From: an uncultured Bacteroidales bacterium | GTDB taxonomy: Bacteria; Bacteroidota; Bacteroidia; Bacteroidales; Paludibacteraceae | Direction: 5' to 3' | Length of the DNA: 64,000 bases | Assembly: GCA_944321895.1 (NCBI GenBank) | Contig: CALUNA010000010.1 | Span: 45,989-109,988, forward strand | Shown here: piece after piece, positions 26,151 to 34,060 of the stretch | How the letters are laid out: the number at the start of each line of letters is the position of its first letter | How positions within the stretch are numbered: position 1 is the first letter of the stretch | Notes under the pieces: generated by a model | What the model saw: the letters and a program-made list of their open reading frames with translations, nothing else | Database searches by the model: none | What the model was told of the DNA's origin: nothing | Made by a program: the position numbers and the translations under genes

Positions 26151-27127
26151 TGTTCTTCTAATATATATTCAACTTCATTTGGTTTGACGCGTATGTTGAA
26201 AATGGGCGTTGCCAGACTGTCGTATGCAACTTCCAGTTCATGTTTGTTGCTGCCGGGGCGCAGTTTGGCGTAATCGAACAGAATGGCTATATCCTTGGCT
26301 TCTATGTCGTTGAAATTACTGATGCCGACATTGAAGGTGACAGTTGCATCGGCCGGAAATGTGCGGGCGCTCAGATGGAACGGCATGTTGACCGGTTTTA
26401 CCGGCAGGGTAAATGATTTTTCTGTAAACATTTCCGCAACGGCGGTTAATCTGACGGAGCTTCTGGAAAAGCGCACGTTTGTCAATGCTTGCAGGGGAAT
26501 TGTTTCCGAAATGGTGTCTGTTATGTTGTCAAACATAACATTCTGGGTCTGTACTCTTGTTATGGAGGCGGATTCCTGTTCGGTGCAGAATATGGTGATT
26601 GAATCCGGCTGTAGTTGTACTTTTTGTTTGAATACGTGTTGTGGTGCCGGGCTGACTATTCCTTCCAAAATGACGGGAACCCGTTTGCTTGTCAGCAATG
26701 TGTAGCGTATGCCGATTGTGTCGGGCGAAAAACTGAGCAGTTGGGTTGTCCCGTGCAGGCTTCCGTTGATTTTTTGTTGGATTTGTGTTTTGGAAATATT
26801 CAGTTCGCCTTCTGTATCGAACCGGGTGTTCGACAAATCGACAATGACCGGATTCATGTTGTGCTTCTTGTAATAGGTGAATAGGTTCTTTCCGTTATCT
26901 TGTATCCGTAGTGTTATGTTTTGCGGCAACGGTTCCAGAATGAGGACATTTTCAGGAAGTCCTACATATTCGATGGGTACAGAAAGCCGCAGTTCGCGAT
27001 TTACGTTCAGTGTGTTCATGAACCAGAATGCCGTTGAAAGCAAAACGAATAACGAAAAGATTAAGACATCCCTTGAGGTCAAGAATGCCTTAATCTTTTT
27101 GCTTATTCCGGAAAAGTTGATGTTCAT
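26147..27127 (-). CDS. YbbR/CdaR-like domain protein
   Basis: A 326-residue protein with a single N-terminal membrane helix (LIFSLFVLLSTAFWFMNTLN, about residues 24-43) and then extracytoplasmic YbbR-type repeats: LSVPIEYVGLPENVLI, VDLSNTRFDTEGELNI, VPVILEGIVSPAPQHVFKQKVQLQPDSITIF, FTLPVKPVNMP. In Firmicutes such proteins regulate the diadenylate cyclase CdaA; no cdaA is adjacent here. It lies between yajC and the aminotransferase gene, and the nusB-yajC-ybbR order is usual in Bacteroidales. Confidence 0.85.
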   Translation of the reverse strand: MNINFSGISKKIKAFLTSRDVLIFSLFVLLSTAFWFMNTLNVNRELRLSVPIEYVGLPENVLILEPLPQNITLRIQDNGKNLFTYYKKHNMNPVIVDLSNTRFDTEGELNISKTQIQQKINGSLHGTTQLLSFSPDTIGIRYTLLTSKRVPVILEGIVSPAPQHVFKQKVQLQPDSITIFCTEQESASITRVQTQNVMFDNITDTISETIPLQALTNVRFSRSSVRLTAVAEMFTEKSFTLPVKPVNMPFHLSARTFPADATVTFNVGISNFNDIEAKDIAILFDYAKLRPGSNKHELEVAYDSLATPIFNIRVKPNEVEYILEEQ

Positions 27128-27194
27128 GAGCAGCGAAATTTAGAAAGATGCCAATGCATCCGGCTTCTTCAGCCGGTAGCAAACTTTTTGTCTC

Positions 27195-27530
27195 TTATTT
27201 TCCAGCGGCTGCCTGCTGTGCATCATCTGCAGTAAGGTAAACGGAGTTTTTGTCAACTTTTATGCGTACGTTGTCTGATATTTCTATCAGCAGTGTGTTT
27301 TCTTTCACTTCCTTGATTTTCCCGTATATACCACCGGCCGTGATGACGTTGTCACCTGCTTTCATGGCGGCACGTTGCTTCTGGATTTCTTTCTGTTTTT
27401 TTGTCTGCGGGCGGATCATGAAAAAGTAGAAAACGACAAAAATCAACACGAGCATGATAATGGACATCATCCCGTTTTGTTGTGTTCCCTGGGTTGCAGC
27501 AGCATCTAATAATAAACTTAAAAGTGTCAT
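27195..27530 (-). CDS. yajC: Preprotein translocase accessory subunit YajC
   Basis: An inner-membrane protein of 111 residues associated with SecDF. One helix (MMSIIMLVLIFVVFYFFMIRPQ) runs directly into the family motif RPQTKKQKEIQKQRAAMKAGDNVITAGGIYGKI. The tail is a small beta domain. It lies between nusB and the ybbR-like gene. A TAAATTTG -7 box (27571-27578 on this strand) could give it extra transcription. Confidence 0.95.
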   Translation of the reverse strand: MTLLSLLLDAAATQGTQQNGMMSIIMLVLIFVVFYFFMIRPQTKKQKEIQKQRAAMKAGDNVITAGGIYGKIKEVKENTLLIEISDNVRIKVDKNSVYLTADDAQQAAAGK

Positions 27531-27583
27531 AGTTGTATAAATAAAGATGTAAATAATTGGTTTTCGTCGGCAAATTTACCTTT

Positions 27584-28534
27584 TTAAGATTTCATCTCCG
27601 GCAAAATAACAGCTTTCATAAGTTTCTTGTCTTTTTTTAACATGTTCACAATTTCATCCAGAACGCCGTTTATGAATCTGAAGCTGTTGTCGGAAGAGAA
27701 GTGTTTTGAAAATTCCACATATTCGTTCAGTGTTACGTTGACCGGTATGGTCGGGAATGTCATCAGTTCGGCAAGGGCAACCTGCATGATGATACGGTCC
27801 ATGTAGGCCATCCGTTCATATTCCCAGTTTTCCGTATGTTCGGAAATCATTTGCTGGTATTCTTTTTCATTTTGGATGGCTGTGCGCAGCAGTTTTTTCG
27901 CAAATTCCAGGTCATCATCGTTTTTAAACATCGGCATGAGCGGTTGTTGGCTGCCTTTGTCCTGGTCAAATTTTTTGATGGTCTTGTCAATGAAACTCAG
28001 TACCAGCTCAATGTCATTTATCCAATAGATGCTTTGTTCTTCCAGATGTTCTTCCAGAATATCGTTGCACATAATGGTTTTGCTGAATATCTTGCGCCAG
28101 ATGGCTTTGTCGTCTTCATAACTGCATGTGTCAGCTTCCATGTACGATTTGTAAAAATCGGTCGTGCAAATGATGTTTGCAAGTTCCTTGACGATTTCCT
28201 GATGGTCCGCCCATGAAATCTTATTGCTCTCTGCATATTTGTTCAGCTGTTCGTTTTCTTCCAGCTGGGCAATGAACCTGTTGTCGGCAAAACGCCTGTT
28301 CGGATTCCGTTCTTCAAACGTGGGGCGTAGTTTTGCCAACCCGTTTTCAATCTTTTGCCGGCAATATCGCGTGATTTCTACGGCAAGCAGCAACAGGTAG
28401 TTGTATAGGTCGTATGTTTTCTGGAAACTGAAAAGAAGCTCTTTTTCAAGTGATAGAATTGTCTTGTCGTTGTTTTTGTAATATGAAAACAGGATTAAAA
28501 CAACTTTGATGCGAATCAGGTTTCTGTTAATCAT
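27584..28534 (-). CDS. nusB: Transcription antitermination factor NusB, with long N-terminal extension
   Basis: From the ATG at 28534 it has 316 residues, about twice the E. coli length, as is usual in Bacteroidetes. The N-terminal half (NRNLIRIKVVLILFSYYKNND onward) is a helical domain. The NusB fold proper is in the C-terminal 150 residues: ERMAYMDRIIMQVALAELMTFPTIPVNVTLNEYVEFSKHFSSDNSFRFINGVLDEIV. NusB binds boxA with S10 during rRNA transcription. A TACCTTTG box at 28568-28575 rules out the longer in-frame start at 28591. It heads the unit that continues to yajC, ybbR, the aminotransferase, rpoN and the PAP2-like gene. Confidence 0.9.
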   Translation of the reverse strand: MINRNLIRIKVVLILFSYYKNNDKTILSLEKELLFSFQKTYDLYNYLLLLAVEITRYCRQKIENGLAKLRPTFEERNPNRRFADNRFIAQLEENEQLNKYAESNKISWADHQEIVKELANIICTTDFYKSYMEADTCSYEDDKAIWRKIFSKTIMCNDILEEHLEEQSIYWINDIELVLSFIDKTIKKFDQDKGSQQPLMPMFKNDDDLEFAKKLLRTAIQNEKEYQQMISEHTENWEYERMAYMDRIIMQVALAELMTFPTIPVNVTLNEYVEFSKHFSSDNSFRFINGVLDEIVNMLKKDKKLMKAVILPEMKS

Positions 28535-28567
28535 AGATATGTGAAAAAACACCTTTGAAATTTCCCG

Positions 28568-28575
28568 CAAAGGTA
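28568..28575 (-). promoter_or_regulatory. -7 box of the nusB operon
   Basis: TACCTTTG on the minus strand, 34 bases before the nusB start at 28534. It fixes the start because the longer frame would begin almost at the promoter. Confidence 0.55.
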
Positions 28576-28776
28576 CGGCATTTTTTTTCAAATCCCAATA
28601 CTGGAACTTATTTTGGCGTAAGTTATTTTATCTTGCTTTCGGACAACATGTTAATAAAATACAACGCAAAATCCCACATTGTTCATTTTGTTAAATAAAG
28701 CAAATGTTGCTTTTGTATATCACTGTAAACGATTAATTTCAAGCACTTTTTAGTGATATATTAAAATTCTGCGTAT

Positions 28777-29130
28777 ATGGAACTTAATGGAAAAAAAATG
28801 TCTTCAACGGAATTGGAACACGAGAACATTGTGTTCACGAGAAATTTGAAAGCAGGGCGGCGCATCTATTATTTTGATGTAAAAAAAAGCTCTAACGGCG
28901 ATTTTTTTATTTCCATAACAGAGAGCCAAAAGAACTTGCAAGATCAGGCTTCGGCAGGAAATGCAACCTACAAACGCCACAAACTGTTCCTCTACAAGGA
29001 AGACTTTGACAGCTTTATGGCGGAACTGAACAACGTGGTTACTTATGCCAAAGGTGCCTTGGGAGGCAAAATCGTCACACGCGAAGAATATGAGAGCAAG
29101 AGAACTCAAATGAACGACCATGAAGATTAA
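28777..29130 (+). CDS. PUR-alpha-like DNA/RNA-binding protein (DUF3276)
   Basis: A 117-residue nucleic-acid-binding protein. The PUR repeat is recognisable from ENIVFTRNLKAGRRIYYFDVKKSSNGDFFISITESQK and KLFLYKEDFDSFMAELNNVVTYAK. One repeat is present, and bacterial PUR proteins dimerise to form the whole Whirly-like fold. It overlaps the beta-CASP nuclease gene by 11 bases, which suggests a joint role in RNA metabolism, although this is inferred from position. The tail is acidic and charged. Confidence 0.88.
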   Translation: MELNGKKMSSTELEHENIVFTRNLKAGRRIYYFDVKKSSNGDFFISITESQKNLQDQASAGNATYKRHKLFLYKEDFDSFMAELNNVVTYAKGALGGKIVTREEYESKRTQMNDHED

Positions 29131-30526
29131 GTTTATCGGTGCAGCCCGTGAAGTAACCGGCAGCAAACATTTGATAATAACTGATGCCGGTAAACGAATC
29201 CTGCTTGATTGCGGCATGTTCCAGGGAAAAGGTCTGGAAACGGACCAGATGAACAGAAATCTTATGTTGAACCCGAAAGAGGTGGATTATGTGATTCTGT
29301 CGCATGCCCATATAGACCATTCGGGTTTGATACCATATCTGTATAAACAGGGATTCCGGGGAACCGTCATTTGTACGAACGCGACACGCGATTTGTGTTC
29401 CATTATGTTGGCCGACAGCGCGCACATCCAGGAACTGGATGCCAAATGGTATAACAAAAAGGCAGACCGGAAGAAACTTCAGCACATAGCTCCCATCTAT
29501 ACGGTGAACCATGCAGAGCGCTGTATGGAATTATTTGTCGGAGTGCCTTATAACCGGCGGTTCCAGGTAGACAACGGCATTCATGTCACTTTTGTCAATT
29601 CCGGCCACTTGTTGGGCAGTGCAGTCGTTTATTTGGAAATAGAAGAAGACGGAAAGAACAAACGCATCGCGTTTACGGGCGATATAGGCCGCCCGCATAA
29701 TCGCTTGCTGCGTTCGCCCGAACCGTTCCCGCAATGCGATTACCTGATCACCGAGTCTACATACGGAGACCGGCTGCATGAGGCAGACAAGGATGTGGAA
29801 GAAGACTTGCTACGTGTCGTGATGGAAACATGCGTGCAAAAAGGAGGAAAACTGATAATTCCGTCCTTTTCCATAGGACGTACGCAGGAAATCGTTTATG
29901 TGCTTAATAAATTCTATAATGAAAAACGTCTGCCGAAACTGGTCGATGTGTTCGTGGACAGTCCGCTTTCCGTGAATGCGACAGAAATATTCAGGATGCA
30001 TACCGACAGTATGAACGATGATGTGAAACAAACCATGATGGTCGATCCCAACCCGTTCGGTTTCAATACATTGAAGTACGTCAAAAATGTAAATGAATCG
30101 AAAAAGCTGAATACACGCCGTACGCCGTGCATAATTATTTCAGCCTCGGGAATGATGGAAGCCGGCCGTATCAAACATCATGTGGCCAACAATATCTCCA
30201 ATTGGCGCAATACGATACTGATTGTAGGTTATTGTACACCTTCTTCGTTGGGTGCCCGCATTCAGCAGAAAGGATTGCGCGAAATTTCCATATTCGGCAT
30301 CATGCACAAGATAAAGGCGGATATCTGCAAGATAGAAGGTTTTTCCGGACATGGAGATTACAGGGAAATGTTGTCTTATTTATCTTGCCAGGACAAGAAA
30401 CAACTGAAAAAAGTGTTTGTAGTCCATGGCGAATATGAAACTCAGCAAAAATTCAGGGAATTTATGCAGGCAGAAGGCTTCGAGAACATAGAAATTCCCA
30501 GCAAGGGGCAGGAATTCATGTTATAG
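29120..30526 (+). CDS. Metallo-beta-lactamase/beta-CASP RNase-like protein
   Basis: A 468-residue zinc-dependent nuclease-like protein of the CPSF73/YSH1 type. The metallo-beta-lactamase motifs are SHAHIDHSG (HxHxDH, about residues 58-66), the VNSGHLLGSAVV histidine and TGDIGRPHNRLL. The beta-CASP insertion follows (ITESTYGDRLHE, KLIIPSFSIGRTQEIVYVLN, SASGMMEAGRIKHHVANN). The RNA specificity region carries KIEGFSGHGDYREML and FVVHGE. Such bacterial proteins are thought to process RNA, but the substrate is unknown. It is translated from within the end of the PUR-protein gene. Confidence 0.9.
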   Translation: MKIKFIGAAREVTGSKHLIITDAGKRILLDCGMFQGKGLETDQMNRNLMLNPKEVDYVILSHAHIDHSGLIPYLYKQGFRGTVICTNATRDLCSIMLADSAHIQELDAKWYNKKADRKKLQHIAPIYTVNHAERCMELFVGVPYNRRFQVDNGIHVTFVNSGHLLGSAVVYLEIEEDGKNKRIAFTGDIGRPHNRLLRSPEPFPQCDYLITESTYGDRLHEADKDVEEDLLRVVMETCVQKGGKLIIPSFSIGRTQEIVYVLNKFYNEKRLPKLVDVFVDSPLSVNATEIFRMHTDSMNDDVKQTMMVDPNPFGFNTLKYVKNVNESKKLNTRRTPCIIISASGMMEAGRIKHHVANNISNWRNTILIVGYCTPSSLGARIQQKGLREISIFGIMHKIKADICKIEGFSGHGDYREMLSYLSCQDKKQLKKVFVVHGEYETQQKFREFMQAEGFENIEIPSKGQEFML

Positions 30527-30546
30527 ACAGTCGCTGTCGGTAACCG

Positions 30547-30586
30547 GAAACCACATGGGCGGAAGTAGTCTCGTTCATGTGGTTTC
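30547..30586. terminator. Hairpin between two convergent genes (possible terminator)
   Basis: GAAACCACATG (30547-30557) pairs perfectly with CATGTGGTTTC (30576-30586) around an 18-base loop. There is no T-run on either side, so if it terminates transcription it does so in a non-canonical way. Confidence 0.45.
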
Positions 30587-31454
30587 ATGCATCTGTCCCT
30601 TTCCTGTATTGGCTTGGCGACAGTTTCATTACACGCCTGAACTGGCTGTTGAAATGGGAAAATGTATTGTAGCCGACAATGTAGGCAATGTCTGTTATAC
30701 TCTGGTCCGTGTTTTTGAGTAGCCGGCAGGCATTGTCAATCCGCAACCTGTTTATATATTGGAAAATGGTGTATCCGCTCACTTTTTTGAAAGAGCGGCA
30801 GAGGGCGGCTTTGTTCTGGTTTGCATATTCGGCAATTTCTTCCAGACTGTGCTCCTCTGTATAATGCTGATATAGAAAACGGAAGGTGCGATTGATGGAG
30901 GTCTCGCCGGCGCCCGGCTGTTTTTTCAGGATATTGGGCATTTCGTTTACCAATAACCCGACTGCCTTGCTTTCAGACAACAAATGAAGCAGATGAAATA
31001 AATGGCTTATGCGCATAAATCCGTTGGAGCACCTGATTTTCCGAACCAGCGGGATTATTTTGGCGGTCAGTTGCGGAGCAGCAAACAGGTAGCCGCATTC
31101 GCTGTTTTGGATGAAACATTGTTCTTTGTGCAATTCCGGAATTTTTAGAGTTTCCCAAGGCAGAATATTCTGTGGAAAGTGTATTATGACCAGTTTGTAC
31201 CGCTCGGAATGATTCATGACTTCATGCGGCAAGTTGTTGTGCAACATGATAATGTCTCCGGCATGCAGTTCCTTCAATATGTAATTGACCAGTATTCTTA
31301 CAGTTCCTTGCTGGACAATCAGTATTTCCATGCAATTGTGATAATGATAGGTTGATGGCTGTTTTTCATCACTGCCGGTTTGTGTCAGAATATGTATGTT
31401 GGCAATGCTGTTTACGTTTTCTTCCGTCTGGTCGTAAAATGCTTCTTTTTTCAT
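30585..31454 (-). CDS. AraC-family transcriptional regulator with cupin sensor domain
   Basis: From the ATG at 31454 the protein is 289 residues. The in-frame extension to 31787 would run across the divergent transporter gene and is rejected. The N-terminal cupin (YHYHNCMEILIVQQGTVRILVN, GDIIMLHNNLPHEV) is the ligand sensor. The C-terminal domain has two helix-turn-helices: HSLEEIAEYANQNKAALCRSFKKVSG and QSITDIAYIVGYNTFSHFNSQFRRVMKLSPSQYRK. Two 16-base direct repeats lie 4 to 40 bases upstream, between it and the divergent cation transporter, which is the probable target. Confidence 0.93.
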   Translation of the reverse strand: MKKEAFYDQTEENVNSIANIHILTQTGSDEKQPSTYHYHNCMEILIVQQGTVRILVNYILKELHAGDIIMLHNNLPHEVMNHSERYKLVIIHFPQNILPWETLKIPELHKEQCFIQNSECGYLFAAPQLTAKIIPLVRKIRCSNGFMRISHLFHLLHLLSESKAVGLLVNEMPNILKKQPGAGETSINRTFRFLYQHYTEEHSLEEIAEYANQNKAALCRSFKKVSGYTIFQYINRLRIDNACRLLKNTDQSITDIAYIVGYNTFSHFNSQFRRVMKLSPSQYRKGTDA

Positions 31455-31457
31455 GAT

Positions 31458-31494
31458 TGCAAATATAGTGAATATATCTGCAAATATAGTGAAT
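31458..31494. repeat. Two 16-bp direct repeats, 21 bp apart, between araC-type gene and CDF gene
   Basis: TGCAAATATAGTGAAT occurs at 31458-31473 and again, identically, at 31479-31494. The 21-base period (two helical turns) is what AraC-type proteins recognise with paired sites. On the minus strand each copy also contains TATATTTG, a -7 box, so the repeats could instead be tandem promoter elements of the regulator gene. Both may be true. Confidence 0.8.
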
Positions 31495-31515
31495 GCCTTG
31501 AAAAGAACCTCATAG

Positions 31516-31523
31516 TACTTTTG
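31516..31523 (+). promoter_or_regulatory. -7 box of the CDF transporter gene
   Basis: TACTTTTG lies 38 bases before the ATG at 31561. The second direct repeat ends 21 bases upstream of it, so an activator bound there would touch the -33 region. Confidence 0.55.
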
Positions 31524-31560
31524 CAGAACATGTGAAAAATGATTTGGTTGGAAGTCAGTT

Positions 31561-32478
31561 ATGTTGAAAAAATTTTTCAGTACCTCCGGAACCCGTGAGG
31601 GTGGAATATACAAGGTGACTCTTGTTGGCAGTGTAGTCAATCTTTTGCTGCTGGTTTTCAAGTTGTTGGCAGGAATCGTGGGGCAGAGTGCCGCCATGAT
31701 AGCCGATGCGGTGCATTCGCTTTCCGATTTCGTGACTGATATTATAGTCGTTTTCTTTGTGCGTATATCCAATAAACCGCAGGACAAGGATCATGATTAC
31801 GGACATGGAAAATATGAAACATTGGCGGCTGCATTGATAGGGATAATCCTGTTCGGGGTCGGACTTGGCATATTCTGGAACGGTGCCACCTCCATTTGGA
31901 GTTATGCGCACGGACAGCCTCTGGAACAACCCGGCATGATTGCTCTTGTGGCCGCTATTGTGTCTGTTGTCCTGAAAGAACTGCTGTACCAGTACACGTT
32001 TTTCCAGGGGAAAAAACTGAATTCGCAGGCCATGGTGGCAAATGCCTGGCATCATCGCAGCGATGCCTTTTCATCAATCGGGACTATGATTGGCATTGGC
32101 GGCGCCATATTGCTGGGAGAAAAATGGCGTGTTCTGGATCCGATTGCGGCAGTCGTAGTCAGTTTCTTTATTATGAAGGTCGCCATACAGTTGTTGTGGC
32201 CATGTCTTGGCGATTTGTTGGAAAAATCTTTGCCGGATGATGTGGAAAAGGAGATTGAGGCGGTTTTGCTGGATGTTCCAGGAGTTACTAATCCCCACAA
32301 TTTGCGTACACGCCGTATCGGAAATACATGCGCCGTCGATGTACATGTCCGTATGGATGGAAAGTTGACCGTGGAACAGTCACATGCCATTACAAGGGAA
32401 ATAGAAAGGCGCTTGCGGGACAAATTGGGTAAAGATGCCTTTATCAGTATCCATGTAGAGCCGGACAAGAAGGATTGA
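31561..32478 (+). CDS. Cation diffusion facilitator family transporter
   Basis: A 305-residue metal/proton antiporter with six helices. The metal sites are in helix 2 (AMIADAVHSLSDFVTD, HxxxD) and helix 5 (WHHRSDAFSS, HxxxD), and a cytoplasmic ferredoxin-like C-terminal domain follows (VPGVTNPHNLRTRRIGNTCAVDVHVRMDGKLTVEQSHAI). The H/D set is that of the iron/zinc/manganese groups; the metal is not predicted. It is divergent from the AraC-type regulator at 30585. Confidence 0.92.
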   Translation: MLKKFFSTSGTREGGIYKVTLVGSVVNLLLLVFKLLAGIVGQSAAMIADAVHSLSDFVTDIIVVFFVRISNKPQDKDHDYGHGKYETLAAALIGIILFGVGLGIFWNGATSIWSYAHGQPLEQPGMIALVAAIVSVVLKELLYQYTFFQGKKLNSQAMVANAWHHRSDAFSSIGTMIGIGGAILLGEKWRVLDPIAAVVVSFFIMKVAIQLLWPCLGDLLEKSLPDDVEKEIEAVLLDVPGVTNPHNLRTRRIGNTCAVDVHVRMDGKLTVEQSHAITREIERRLRDKLGKDAFISIHVEPDKKD

Positions 32479-32613
32479 AGGTGCTGGAACTGTTGTCCGG
32501 AATCTGTTATGCAATACAGCTATCCGGCTGGCGCATCAACACCAGCCGGAAAATGGTATGGCAACGGCCTTGCCGTGAGAAATTCTGCCGCCTGTATGTT
32601 TTGCAGAGGATAC

Positions 32614-33720
32614 TCAGAGCGTGTCGAACTTGCTGTCACAATCTGTTGTCGTGGCTATCTCATACAGTTCTCGAGCTAAAATATACGGATAGGCGTGCCA
32701 TTGGCGTATGGACATTGTTCCGCGACCGCCGGTCAAATGCCTGACAGTTCCGTTTTTATGCCTGAAAATACCGGATACTTGTCCGTATGTCAATGTTGCA
32801 ACCGGATTTTCTGGAACCTTGTGTGTGGCTCCCCAAGTGGTGGCGTTGCAGACTTTGGCTTCAATTTCAAGTTTTCCATCCTCAACTTCAATTGTAATTT
32901 TATAAGTGGCAGGAATGAAGCCGTCGAGTTCTCTGAAGAAAACCCAGTCTTCATGCTCGATATTCAGTTTCCCTTCCGGATAGTATCTTTTGTTTTCAAG
33001 GTCATAAACGGCAAAATCTTTCATTCCCAGGCGCATGTCGTACATGGAAGAGTGGATTTCGTTGAATCCGATCCAGCCCCAGTCTTCCCAGCCGCCGATT
33101 TCGGCCGCACATGAGTCAACTGCTACATATCTTTCCCGTATGCCCAGACCGGTCACCTTAATGTTTTTTCCTTGCAGAGTGATTTCTCCTTCTACGGCTC
33201 CAGCCCAGTTGTAGCCGTATGTAATGCTGTGTTGGGTGAGGAATGATGGTTTTTCGCGGCCGTACCATAAGGGGAAACCGGCCGGTTTGTGCCATAAGTC
33301 CGCCTTGTATGCCCCATCCAAGGTGTCCAGCCTGAAGTGCCATGAGTTGTCGCTGAAACACTCCACCTGGTATTGCGGCCCGCAACTGACACAAACGCTG
33401 TTTTCTTTTGTTTCGACATGGAGTGTTCCGGCCGGATTCCGCCACATTTTTTCGTACATCATGCCTGGATATACGCTTGTCTTGTAGATGGAATTTGGCA
33501 CTTGTCTGACATGCCCTTGTCCCTTGGCGATATTGATACTTACAACATCCATTTTTTCAAGATGCATGGAAAGAATTGCGCCGCCAACGGAATATAATTC
33601 GCCATCTTCTCCCGTAACGGAAAACTGATGCAACCAGTCAAGGAAGCCGCTCCTTACTTGTTCTTCTATACCTGTTCTGGCTTCATCAGCCAAGGTGACA
33701 TTCGGTTTTTGGATTTTCAT
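32614..33720 (-). CDS. Lipocalin-like protein, resembling CrtC/AttH two-domain family
   Basis: A 368-residue soluble protein with no signal peptide. It is built of two beta-barrel halves rich in aromatic residues. Motifs such as FRLDTLDGAYKADLWHKPAGFPLWYG, GYNWAGAVEGEI, WEDWGWIGFNEIHSS and ATTWGATHKVPENPVATLTYGQVSG recall the tandem lipocalins of CrtC (carotenoid 1,2-hydratase), AttH and related proteins that handle hydrophobic ligands. This is a resemblance, not a firm family call. It follows the 59-residue repeat protein by 2 bases, so the two are co-translated. The pair is divergent from an AraC-type regulator. Confidence 0.5.
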   Translation of the reverse strand: MKIQKPNVTLADEARTGIEEQVRSGFLDWLHQFSVTGEDGELYSVGGAILSMHLEKMDVVSINIAKGQGHVRQVPNSIYKTSVYPGMMYEKMWRNPAGTLHVETKENSVCVSCGPQYQVECFSDNSWHFRLDTLDGAYKADLWHKPAGFPLWYGREKPSFLTQHSITYGYNWAGAVEGEITLQGKNIKVTGLGIRERYVAVDSCAAEIGGWEDWGWIGFNEIHSSMYDMRLGMKDFAVYDLENKRYYPEGKLNIEHEDWVFFRELDGFIPATYKITIEVEDGKLEIEAKVCNATTWGATHKVPENPVATLTYGQVSGIFRHKNGTVRHLTGGRGTMSIRQWHAYPYILARELYEIATTTDCDSKFDTL

Positions 33721-33722
33721 GA

Positions 33723-33902
33723 CTATTCCTCCTTGTGGTTTTCAAAAAAAGTTTCAACAAATTTGTTTTCAATTTTATGGTATGCATTCACTACCGTTTC
33801 TTCCATTCTGTCGTATGCATCGACCACCGTGTTTTCAATTTTGTTGTAGGCATTGATTACTTTTTCTTCAGCTTTGCCTGTTCCTGTTTTTTCTTTTTTC
33901 AT
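33723..33902 (-). CDS. 59-residue protein made of 11-residue amphipathic repeats
   Basis: The ATG at 33902 gives 59 residues, mostly three exact 11-residue units: NAYNKIENTVV, DAYDRMEETVV, NAYHKIENKFV. The pattern (small-aromatic-x-K/R-I/M-E-x-x-V-V) predicts an extended amphipathic 11/3 helix of the type seen in LEA proteins, apolipoproteins and alpha-synuclein, which binds lipid surfaces. No signal or membrane helix is present. Similar units occur, as I recall, in small Firmicutes proteins. It is 2 bases ahead of the lipocalin-like gene; an upstream in-frame ATG at 33968 is ruled out by a TACTTTTG -7 box at 33924-33931. Confidence 0.75.
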   Translation of the reverse strand: MKKEKTGTGKAEEKVINAYNKIENTVVDAYDRMEETVVNAYHKIENKFVETFFENHKEE

Positions 33903-33923
33903 AGTTCTTGAAATTTGTCGCTG

Positions 33924-33931
33924 CAAAAGTA
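33924..33931 (-). promoter_or_regulatory. -7 box of the 11-mer-repeat/lipocalin-like unit
   Basis: TACTTTTG on the minus strand, 22 bases before the ATG at 33902, with no -33 TTTG at the right distance, consistent with need for an activator. Confidence 0.5.
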
Positions 33932-33972
33932 GGGCGTTTAACATGGCGCTTTTTTGACATATATCCATGAAA

Positions 33973-34039
33973 TTGGTATATATTTCCTTTTTTTGGGGGC
34001 TTGTTCTTTGGAAAAGAAAAATATTTGGAATATATTTGC
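33973..34039. repeat. Near-identical 15-bp direct repeats between the two divergent units
   Basis: TTGGTATATATTTCC (33973-33987) and TTGGAATATATTTGC (34025-34039) agree at 13 of 15 positions and start 52 bases apart, close to five helical turns. The second copy contains the -7 box of the regulator gene, so a bound protein would control the regulator directly. Confidence 0.55.
34007..34038 (+). promoter_or_regulatory. Promoter of the second AraC-type regulator (TTTG-N20-TATATTTG)
   Basis: TTTG at 34007-34010 is followed after 20 bases by TATATTTG at 34031-34038, a full consensus promoter, with the ATG 22 bases further on. Confidence 0.7.
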
Positions 34040-34060
34040 TGCAAATAAAGTTGTGTTGTT

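Noticed and set aside
28535..28591. In-frame upstream start for nusB
   Set aside because: The TACCTTTG -7 box at 28568-28575 lies within it; translation must start at 28534.
31455..31787. In-frame extension of the AraC-type gene
   Set aside because: Runs across the divergent cation transporter gene and the direct repeats; the cupin domain starts after the ATG at 31454.
32523..32548. CCGGCTGG/CCAGCCGG inverted repeat between the CDF and lipocalin-like genes
   Set aside because: Eight-base arms but no T-run on either strand; may be a chance palindrome or weak terminator, so not listed as a feature.
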